Assembly: GCF_051622035.1 (NCBI RefSeq)
Contig: NC_135361.1
Location: forward strand, 4,779,001 to 4,843,000
From: Arctopsyche grandis
Lineage: Eukaryota; Arthropoda; Insecta; Trichoptera; Hydropsychidae
Length of the DNA: 64,000 bases
Reading direction: 5' to 3'
The translations under genes were made by a program, and so were the position numbers. This document shows positions 14,401 through 26,400 of this stretch, piece after piece. The notes below the pieces were generated by a model. It was not told the DNA's origin, made no database searches, and saw nothing but the letters and a program-made list of their open reading frames with translations. Every line of letters begins with the position of its first letter. Position 1 is the first letter of the stretch.

Positions 14401-17400
14401 CTTATATAAAACAGTTTCATCAATCAACACAGTGGTTAAAATTCGGCGCAAAGTTTGGAAGCACATTTTGTATTTTGAATATTTCACCAGAAACTTGGAA
14501 GTGTTTTCAATTCTTTGACTAAGTTTTAATTCACTATGTAGGAAGTTTTAATGAAATGAAAATATTGTATTGAATTACGGATCATGAATAATTTTGCAAG
14601 GCGTTGAATAAGCAAAGGGAATGGAAATTTTTCCGGAATATTATTATATTCTACGTACATTTTGAATACATTTCTATGGAAGCGAATCTTTCAATGTGCC
14701 CGATGTACAATACAATACTTTTGTAAGAATGTGAGTGTTTTTCGGAATACTATGGCGGAACTTAATTTGTTGGGAAATCGAGCGTCAGCGTGGAAAATTC
14801 ATTTTCCTCAGTCTCGTACACGGTCGGATACAAATATACACGTGTACCTACATATAGTCACAATGCACGCTCGAAATGAGTTTTCCCGACTGGTAATTTT
14901 TCCCGAAGATGTTGAGTTACATCTCGAGTATGATGGAATCCTCGATGTCTGTAACATCACACACGAGCTGATGGATTTCAGTGTGATTCAATTGCATCAA
15001 AAGATCCTTCAAGGATACACTCACTTCACTCCAAACGTCAAAACAATTGTATACATCGTTTTGTACGATATCATATGTACATATGTATCTAAAATACAAA
15101 TATACGGATACCTCGCTTAGATAAAAATAAGAACTATCTTTGTAATGCCAAATTAATCAACATATTTCAATTTTAAAATCTACTACATATTTCATGATGA
15201 TCTAACATTTTTAATGAGGTTTAAAGCCCCAGATCATATGTTATATGTAGCTTTGAGTTTAGAACCAACAATTTTGCTATATTATATATGTACGTATATA
15301 CATATATACATACATACATATTTGTAAGCTCTAAGAAAAATTTGATTCCCCACAGAATATTGAGATAGTTTTGATATGAAAATGCTAAAATTAAATCTTT
15401 TAAATCTGGTTTAAAGGTCGATCTTGCCAGTTTTATAATTTGGTCAGACCATCTCTTGGGAGATCGTCCTCTTGCTCGTCTTCTCTCAAGCGTTCCGGTA
15501 ATATCAGCCTCTCTAGGCTCTCCACATTATTCCTGGCCATATGCCAAAGTATGAAACAATTCCTTCTCTCTGAGACTTCCAATTATTTGAGGATAGAGAA
15601 AGATAATGCATCTTGGGGTCGATGATATGCGCAGCATCCGTCTCCAACACAAAATTTCGAATGCTTATTGGATTCACATTTCTCTCTTTTTCAGGGTCCA
15701 TGTCTCGACTCCATACAATCCAATTGGGAACATCAGAGATAAAACGGTTCTTCCATATGTTTTCGCCATTCCTACCACTGGCATTCTCCTTCCCTTGAGA
15801 TCAAGGCACCTGGGTAGATGAAGTCGTCGACTTCCTCATAGTCTTTTAGAGCATTGGATTTTATGAGAGTCTCAAATAGGATGGGATTTTTGTTTATCTT
15901 TAGACCCAGTTGTCTAATCTCTATCTCTATTCTACGAAGTACCTCAACCATTTCATCCTCATTGCTGGCCATTAACGTTCTGTCGTCTGAGAATCTTATG
16001 CTAGAAATCTTTCTGCGCCTATTGTTATTCCACCTTCCCATCCGTCGAGTTCTCTTCTCATTATGTATTCCCAATATATGTATATTAAAAAGATCAGGAG
16101 ATAGAATGCATCCCTTTCGGAAGCCTCTTTGGACTTGAAATTTTTCCTAAAGAAATTCATATATTCTTACTGCTGCCGTATTATGTAAATATATATATAA
16201 TTTATGAATGAGTGTTATTTGTTATTTTGGGACACACATCTCTTCTAAGACCTTCCATAGAAAGTTACAATTGACACAGTCGAAAGCTTTTGTTTAATCT
16301 ATGAAAGAAAGTATTACGGTAACCTTACATTCTCGACTTTTCTCGATTATTTGTCGTATATTTTAAATTTGTTCTCTGATTTTTTTTAAATTTGCTCTCG
16401 GAATTTTTCAGTCAAGGTTGTGTTTCAGTCTGGCCTTTAGAATATATAGCAATACTTTACTCGGATGAGAAATGATTGAGACTGTTCTGAAATTATTTTC
16501 ACATTTTTTCGTAGATCCCTTCTTATTAATTGTGTTAATAAATGGGTCTGCTCCAGAGTATGGTCCATTGTTTGTTAGCAGGTTTAAAAACATGAGATCG
16601 ATTGTTATACAGTATTTTTTATGTAGTTATTGGTCCGGTCAAGTAATCATGTCTAGCCTGTAAGTCAGTTCGATCACAAGTAAATTACTTGTGTTTGTAC
16701 TGCTTAATTCTGAACTACATACATAATTACTTTCTAGCAATCGATCTCATGTTTTTAAACATGCTAGTAAACCATCGACTATAATCTAGATCGGACCGCT
16801 TTGTCATCCATTATCTTACTATATAACTAGCTACACATGTACATTTTACAAATTGCGAATACTGTAACTTTGAAAAAAAAAATAAAAAAAAATTGCAAAA
16901 CGATATATCTGTAAAAGTTACAACGGTGAAAAACTTGCCCGTATTTACGCCGCATATCGTATGGGCGGTTTGCACACGTGTAAGTGTGCGGCGAATCTCA
17001 AACATTTTTTGCGCTGGGGAGTGTTGGCTAATTTATGGCCTTGCTTGTGCAAGAAAAGGTGAATTTTTAGAAATGGCTACGACTACTTTCTTTACTATTC
17101 AGTGTGTATAAGGCGTTCTTAATGTGGCCGCACGACGCCGCCGTGTATAATACGACTTGGGCGGAAACGGCGCTAGAAAAGGGCCCGCCCTATTGCCTTG
17201 AAGAGGGCCTGGAGGTGTTTTTTTTTTTTACTTCAGCCCTCTTTCCCTCTCATGGGCGGCAAACTCGAAGGGCGAATTTTACAACCGTCGTAAATGAAAG
17301 TGTAGCGTCGGCGGCGAAGCACCATCGGGAGTAAATCGCGACTCTTATTTCCTATTTTACTAAACGCCGCCTGCTTTTTATAGTTTTTTCCCTGCCACCC

Positions 17401-20400
17401 TCCCACGAGCCGCCCTCCCACCCTCTCATCCCGTGAGAGAAATCCCCCAGGGTCGGATGGAAAGTTCGGTTGCGGCGAAACCGATATTTTATTCCGACCG
17501 CGGCTCGCAGCTGGATATAAAAACGATATTTTTTGCACGGGGCGGTCGGTCGGGTTGCGAAAATTAATAATTTCGACGCGTCTCGGTCGCCGCTTACGAC
17601 AAATTTCAACGGTTTCCTCTCCGACTGTTTCGTACCCTTTTGCGATATTGAAAATGCACGGCTCTATTCCGATGTGTGATTCACGGATTGCGTGTAGATT
17701 GTATTGTGCTATTGTAGCAGTAATTTATAGGAAAGATTGTTAACACTTGCCAAAATGGGATGGATAGCGAATAACCAGGATTTAGATTTTATTTTATTTC
17801 TTCAAATGTACTGAATGCATGGTCTTCATATTTCATGTATGCCTCACCAAAACCTCTATGATTCGAATAATACCATTAAGAAATAAAAACATTGAACTAC
17901 ATATATCAAAATAAATAATTATTTTCACGGAAAGCCCCTTATACACGTGCCATTAATTTTTCTTGTAATTTCTTGCACTTATTTTATATTATTCAGCGTT
18001 TAATACACGGTAGAATAATTTATATATGTAGGTAATTACTGTAATAAACCTCGCATTATTTGCAGTATTTATACTTGAAATATATACATTTTTTGCTGGA
18101 TGTTTGGAGTCCAGCACAGTGGATTTTTTAGCACAGTAAGGCAAGTGTATAATTATTCATGTTAAGGATATTTGCAAGAAAATTCAAACGAAATGAAATC
18201 ATTGTGGCTATTAAATCGTGGCCTGCATTTAATTCTTGAATAACTTTAAACAATTTAAGTCAGTTATCATAACAAATTGTAAGGATATTTTGCTTTAGAA
18301 GATATATTAATTTTCATTTATGTTGATACATATAGAAAGACATATGTATATATGTACATATATCGATTGGAACTATACATGTATGATTAAAAGATAAGTA
18401 CATACATATATTTTCACACATGTTTCGTATTTTTACACAAGACATTTTTGTAACACAATGATAAGATGTTTCGAAATTGATGATTGATTATAGAATGAAA
18501 TACAATAAAATTTTGATGCGCATTGACTTCAAAAATAATAGATTAAATGATAAAAATTTGTAAAGAAAAAAATGAACATTTAATTGACTACATTTAATTA
18601 AGTTATTAACTAATTTTATTAATAACTGAGTGTTTTGTTGCCATTATAATTTAATGTTAATTTTTATGGGCCACCTATTATTAAATACGGAATTAAATTA
18701 TATTATAGTCACAATAAAGTTTAATTAACTTAAAATGTCAAGCATAGTTTTTATATCCTTTGTGTCCGTAAAGATATTTTTTAATATACAGTACCGGTAA
18801 TTCAAATCGCATCACCCCTAAATATCTTGAATTCTCGCAATTTCTCGGTACAAGGTGCCCTACTTTCTAAAACACTATTTTTTTTTTATCAGTATTTCGA
18901 ATATTTTGAGGTACATTATTAAGTTCTCGTGCGGATTTCGAGTGTGTAACTACGATTTTCATCAACATGGTGAATTTTGCGAGACTTGACGTGGCGAAAA
19001 AAAGTGACAAATAATTTCACTATCTTCAAGAGGATTGTCCACACGAAAAATTACGTTGCAGTTGAGATGTCGATAGACAAGTTTAGCACGTTTCCTCAAA
19101 AATAATTGAGAAACGGGATCGGTAAATCGCAAGCCAAGTAGTCGTAGCTTAAAAAAAATGATAAGTGTAACTTTTTGCAAAAGTATGTTCCTTAAATCAC
19201 TCACGAAAATTATACTATCCATAAAATATTTGTCATATTATTAGCATAAAGCTTAAAATCCGCGTATTATTTTAATGAGATAAATTATATCCGAGGATTA
19301 GAAAAAGAAAATCTAAAGCTGGAATACAATGTGTTAAATGTGTAAAAGTTATTATTGTGATAAAATCTTGATTAACTTCTACTACGTTGTCATTTTATAA
19401 TTTAACTATATTTTCAACACATGTATCAATTTATATGATTTTCATTATAATAATATGAACACTTTTTACAATGAATTAATTTGGCTTCATTCAATTGTCT
19501 TAAAACTCTTGAAATAAATTTCTCAGAGCTTCGATGAATCGTTCAAAGCTTCAGTTTATATGTAGTAACTGAAGTTTTAGTACAATAATTAAATTAGAGG
19601 GTAAGATACATACTTTCCTCCAGCCAACGCCAGAGAGGTGTTCAATGCAACGTGTACACAGAAGATACATCTTTAAACCGAAGTTTAATAAGCTCTAAGA
19701 GGTGTAGTATGCACTTAGCGGATAGTTTTAGTGGCGATGAACAAGTTGCGAAACCCAAACGTGCTCGGAAAATTGCATATAATCAAGCGAGCCGTGTTTG
19801 CTCGTCCAATTCTAATTTGATTATCATTTGATTTATATTAAAGTACATGCACATTCGTGTATATGAAACATATATGTACCAGTGGCGTGCCGTCCATGGA
19901 TGCTGTGGATCCCTTAAAATTTACGTCAAAAATATTTTAGAATTTCTTAGTTTTATTTCTCTTTCATTTATTTTTGATTACCTGATTTTGATATATATAC
20001 GATCTTTTGTCTGATGCAAAATCGACATAAACGAGCATCCCCGTTTAAAGGCCGTAGCCTTCTGCACAACCGGTGCTTGTTTCCCATCAATCTTGTATCG
20101 CCTTGGATGCTGAAGTTCTCTACAAATATTTTGCGCATGCGCACAAGTGAGCTGTCACTCTTGCGTATGCGCATGAGTGAAACGACTCTACAGTCGTCTC
20201 GCTCGCGTGACACTTGCTCTGGAAGCAAAATCTCCTTTTGCGTATGTATGGATTTGATTCGCTTTTTACAAACCTCCTTTACGTTTCACACGGTCTTCGT
20301 TTAAGACGTCATTTTTTTATATCTCTCATATACATATTATCCCATCGTTTTCATACTTTGCCATATTGCTCATTTTGGTCATCAATATACGTTAATGAAT

Positions 20401-23400
20401 CGTCTGCCATTACGTTGGAGATAAATTATCGTATACAATGCGTTTCAAGTTTCTGATTTTTCGGGTTACTTGTTATGTATGGACTTTCGCTTGATTCGTT
20501 GATTGATATTTCGTACGTTGCGTCCTAAGTTACACATTTACTTTTATTATTTTATTGTAATTTAATACGTCCTAAATTATTATTTATTATGGCCCTTAAT
20601 ATAAATAGCCAAGGTAACAATGCAGGTGGATTTATCGCCGTTGTTAATAATAATCGCAATTGTTTAATGAAAAATGTACTAAAAAAGTTTTTTTTACCAG
20701 GGTTTTTATTTTAAAATTTTTAGTTTACTAGTTATATAACCGGAGTAGAACTTTTAAATCAGCTGATAACTAATAACTAAAAATAAAACTATCACTGTTT
20801 GATCTGTGTACATATATTAAGCCTGTATTGGTTAGAAAGTTTGTTTTGATTTGAGGTTATGGGTTAAACGTCATTCTGTCAGATTCACTGAACAGTGTTG
20901 CCACCCTGCATAAAGGCCGGTGTGGCAAAACCCAAGACCGTTGGCTCAGCAAGCCTCCACAAAACTATAAATATTTATATATTAGAGATAGCGAGAACCT
21001 ATAAAGAAATTTTTTAAAAAATATAGAGTGAAAATAGAAAAAGTTATAGGCGTTTAAATAATTAAAATTTGACAGCGAGATGGCAGGGCGAAAAGTATTG
21101 AAACTACCGATGTGAATGATGAATGTGACAGATAAACGTCACCGTGTAATACGATGCAGTATTTTCAAACGTGTCTAATACGATATTTTTTCACCATCGT
21201 AATTGCGGATGATACCTTAACTTATATTGATGACCAAAATGAGCAATATGGCAAAGTATGAAAACGATCGGATAAGAGATAAGGGATATAAAAAATGAGC
21301 GCTTACACGAAAACCATGTGAAACGTATAAGAGGTTAGTAAAAAGGACAATTGCTTCTCTACCATATAATGAAAAATAAATCCAAAACCCATACCAATAT
21401 GAAATATTCATTCAAAAACGAAAACATATCAAAGACACTTTAATAAATATAAATATGACAATGTTTGGAAGAATGAAATAAAATTAAAAATAATAAACTG
21501 ATCGTGTTTTGGACAGCATCCTCTGGTCACCGCACGCCACTGATATGTAGATATATTTAAGTCACCGCACGCCACTGATATGTAGATATATGTATATATT
21601 TAATATACAATGTAGTTTGACATGCACTCTTGTTGAGATTTGGTCTTCGTATATTATAGTTTCTATACAGGGCGGTTGCAATTGACTTGGACGAGGCTCT
21701 CTTTTCGATACGACGTATAGAGGGTCGGTCATAAATACGACACTATATTGTATTTATTTCCCCAATATCATTTATTTATTCACTACTGGTGCGTGAAACG
21801 ACATCCAACTATTTGTGTTCGCGTTCATAGGCCTCGTCCTTTTTGCGTCTCTTTCACATACACGCAATTTCCGAATGTGTTATCTCTCTCTCTCTCTGTT
21901 TGGATAAGGACGTTTAGTACATATATTCAGAATGCCACTTTGCTGTACTTTACGATGGACATAATTTAACGTGAATTTTTGTATACATACATATGTATAT
22001 GCGTATATAAGATTATGTACATATATTAGTGCTTTCAGTTTTGTTGGCTATTTTTTTTTGTTGTTGTATGGAAAATGACAAACTTATACAATGTACTATA
22101 TATGTATATAGTGCGATAATAAAAAAAAATCTGACGTATTGCTTTCATACTTTGTTAATGAAATATACTATCGTTTATATACATATATATAAACTTCTGA
22201 AATAGTGCAATGAAAGAATGATCTATTTACTTCTGGTACTTCATATAATATTAAAGTTGCACCGGAAAATATGCTCAGCTTAGCTCGAGTGCAAATATGA
22301 ATATAATTCATGTAAATAGTGTAAATTTCCAAGCTCTTTAAAATGGTTGACATTTTTTTTATACTTACAATAAGCACATATGTATGTATATACGCAAAAG
22401 TTGAAATTTTAGAACGCTTTTATATATAAAAATAATTTTAGCATTAAAATTTTAATGTTTCATTTTAGCTATTATGTATGTGTGTTGTCTACAGTTGGAA
22501 TTTTTTACGATGACTGTTTAGTATTAAAAAACTCTTTGATGCCCTTTATAAATTTTTAGTTTTGTGAATACAGTATTTATTTATTATTTTTATAATAATA
22601 ATAACATAATATGACCAATGTAACCTGATAGGTTGCCCCATAGTGTCACACCAGTCTTACAAAAAGCAAAGAAAAGGACAACAAAAATTACCAATCATTC
22701 ATCTCATTTAAATAGACTTGTATTATATTAAATAGTATTGTATATATAATGGTTTTTTTCTCAAATGAACATCGTTATGAATTCTTTTTCATTGGTTTAC
22801 ACATGATTTCATTATTCTGCTGTTCTACATCCATTAAATGATTCGTATTTTAGAAAATTAAAGAAAATAAAAATTTTGAAGGAAATTTGGTATCTTTATA
22901 TGAATTTTAAATACACAGTTTCTTTAAAAATGCAGTAAAAACTAAATTTTGTAAGAAAAATAAAATAAAATGTGCTGTCGCACATTCAACCATTTAAATA
23001 TAGGGCAAATATTAGAGTAGGGTTTGAGAACTTTTTTAACAATAAACCAATCTAAATAATTACCCTTTTGCAAAGTAATGGTTAAAGTAATAGGTTTTGT
23101 AAATTATACATAGCTTTTAAACTTTTCTTTAAATCAAATTATTAATTGAAATACAGCTTCTTTACAGCCACGCAAGAAAAAATCAGCCAATTTTAATATC
23201 TGGGCTGTAATATTAAACTGGTAGACACATATTTTGTAACAACAATTTTCTCTGATTCTTATGTAAGTTATGATTTGATTCTCGATGATTTGATCACGGC
23301 TCGCACTTACACTAAGCAAAATCTACCCGAAGTCCCGACATACCTACCCTGTATACGTTCTGTGATTCTGATACTTTAGTTCCGAATTTTGCCTTATTAA

Positions 23401-26400
23401 ACTCGCCAGAAAGGACCAACTCAATTTTAATAATTACCATTTTAATAATCGAAAGGTTACTCGTCATCTGATGTGCAATCTATCATTCGTGGAGTCGACA
23501 ATTGCGTTTAAAGCAGCCATCCAGTTAATCTGTGGTTCAGTCTGTCTTGCGCTTGTCGATCGTTTGCACCAAACCCAATTATAATAATTGTATGTGATGT
23601 ATGTATGTAAGCTTATTGTAAAAAACTAAATGTATGTAAGCTTATTGTAAATCATATTAACAATAAGATACAACATAACTTCTTATTGAATACTTATCTC
23701 GCAGATAAAACCGACTGAGGAGATATACAGTGAAATTTCAGATTTGACATATTTGGCCAAAAATCAATATATATCGTGTATTACATTACATGAAGCTAGA
23801 CGCCAAATTTGAAATTTATATATGCATATGAGAGTTAAAACTATAAATATTTAAATATTAGAGATAACGAGAACCTATAGAGCAAATTTTATAAAATATA
23901 GAGTGAATTATAGGCGTTTAAACAATTAAAATCTGATATCGCCATATTAAGGCGAAAAGGTTGAAGATAGCTTGTCGTACCGTCATAGATGTCACCGTAC
24001 TCGAGATTCTGGATATTTAATACGCATTGTATACGATATTTTATGTCCAACGTAATGGCAGACGATACATTAACGTATATTGATGACCAAAATGAGCAAT
24101 ATGGCAAAGTATGAAAACGATCGGATAAGAGATAAGAGATATAAAAAATGACCACTAACACGAAAACCATGTGAACTTAATAAGAGGTAAGTAAAAAGGA
24201 ATTATCGGAATATTTGGTAGAATTGGGATTAATGTGATGAATTATGGAGGGATGATTGGACATTGGAATAGGATCTTATTTAATTAATAAGGACTATCAA
24301 TTGTATGATTCAAACTAAACTAAACTAAAATTTAATCATAAATTTCATAGAAATCTGAAATTACAGTAGGAATTGAATTTTTTATTTATGCCTTTTATAT
24401 AACTAACCAATACGCGATAGAAAGAATTCCAAATAATACTAGCAAATTCCAGATGATGATATTATTAAAACAATTTGAATGACATTTTATTAAAACCACA
24501 ACACATGTCTTTATGGAACAAAATGAGTTAATATTTTTTAAATGAACTCCATTGGTTGCATCCTAAAACCATTATTTCTTTAAAAACAATTACGCATGAT
24601 ATATTTCTAAAGTATCGGTTTTTATATAGACAAACAAAATCAATTCACTAATTAAAAAGTTACAGACTTTTCAAACCTTACCATACTTTTTATATACAGA
24701 ATCGTTGGAAATTAAAAATGAAAATATGTAACGGAAATGTGAATCAGCGTGGAAAAATACCTACACGTACTGACACGCAATTTCATATATAATACATACG
24801 TATGTACATACATATGTATACGTATGACACAGTGAAGTGCGAAAATCGGAAATAAAATTCAAACTATCTCCATTTGACGTCATGTCTGAAACGATTTATG
24901 ATTAAAAAAAAAGGGAATGTCGATCAATTAAATTATTTAAATTACGGAATGTCGCACGGTTTTCCGATGGGGGGGGGGAGGGGGGTTAACGTCGAATGGA
25001 AAATATTTTATGTGGCGTAATGGTATGGCACGTGAAACGGTTTAATTTCACTCTGCACGTAACATGAAATATGGCACCAACTTTTTACATTATGCTACCG
25101 TTTCATCCATTTAATACACGGTTAATGGAAAAACAATATTTCATCGTGTGCAAGCGTATACTTTGTTCATCTTTCCAACGTTTATTATTATACACGTGAA
25201 AATGTATGGAAATTTTCTCCGCATGCATATCATTTTGCACACATTATATCATTATATGATAAAGTAAATATTTAACGTGTCGAAAGATTTATGTGTAACA
25301 TTTTATTTACGTACCGACGACGTTCAGCGTTATGAAGTGACTCATCTTTGGTTCCGTGCTCACTTGACATTCGTATTGACCTGCGTCTCTGGCCTGCACG
25401 TATTTGACCTGTGGAATATTCAATGAAATTAATTAAATTGTATATATAGTTTTGTGGCTATTTATAAAGCGTAATTTATTTTATTTTTTAATACCAGGAA
25501 GGCCTTACAGGTAACGCCAATGCGCCTTCCTGGCCAGAAACATTGTACATTTTATACAATTATTGGTGCTACTTTAGTATGCGGTCTACCTTCACATATC
25601 TACTTTAGTATGCGATCTACCCTCACCTTTTTACTTTAATATGCGGTCTCGTTGTTTCAGTTCTCACGTGTGTCACTGACACTGAATAGTACCGACCCTA
25701 ACAACCTAATCTTAAATTAATAGGGCCAACCTCAACTTAACCTAACCTATCCTGACCCTTAAATAAATAGGTGTTGGCTGCTAAGATGAGTTTTATTTCA
25801 TCAATATTTTCACAAAATAAAGAATATCTTAGCAGCCAACACTTATTTATTTAAGGGTCAGGATAGGTTAGGTTAAGTTAAGGTTGGCCTTATTCATTTA
25901 AGTTAAATGTATCTGGTGACGATATTTTGAGAGAAATGCTTCGACAACATTATGGGGCGCAAGAAAAAATAAAAATTGTAATAAACATTTCGTTGTTACG
26001 ATACAAATAAAAACGAGTTCAAATTTTCGCATGATCACAAAACTTCATCTATTGTTACTACGTACATAGATAAAGTAAAAAATGGTCGAATGTGATTCAA
26101 TGGTAGATCGCATGCTAAGGCAGACCGCATACTAAAGTAGCATCCAATTATTATTATACAAAGTAAATACATATAAATTAAAATCCACAGAGACATCTAT
26201 GGTCGAATTTGTAAATTTGCAACATTTTTTTTGAGGAGTTCAGCTAAATTCAGTAAATACATATCAATAACATCCACAGAGACATTTATGGTCAAATTTG
26301 TAAATTTTCAATAAATGTCTCGATTGAATAATTTGTATCAGATAACAAATTAATTTTAAAGTTTGCATAATATGAACATTACATACAGAAAAATTTCAGT

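Larger units (their letters stand above)
19880..21542 (+). mobile_element. hAT-type MITE with two nested R1 insertions
   Basis: Terminal repeats CAGTGGCGTGC...GCACGCCACTG are flanked by a near-perfect 8-bp duplication (ATATGTAC and ATATGTAG), typical of hAT elements. Internal sequence is shared with the 697-bp copy at 40040-40736, including TGCGCATGCGCA and GACTCTACAGTCGTCTCGCTCG. Compared with that copy it carries R1 insertions at about 20258-20472 (reverse) and 20689-21341 (forward). The right terminus is duplicated in tandem to 21576. No transposase is present. Confidence 0.88.

Noticed and set aside
14662..15120. 152-codon open frame on the plus strand
   Set aside because: The first ATG is at 14753. 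No domain is recognised, it lies antisense within a dpr intron, and no second copy or splice context supports it.
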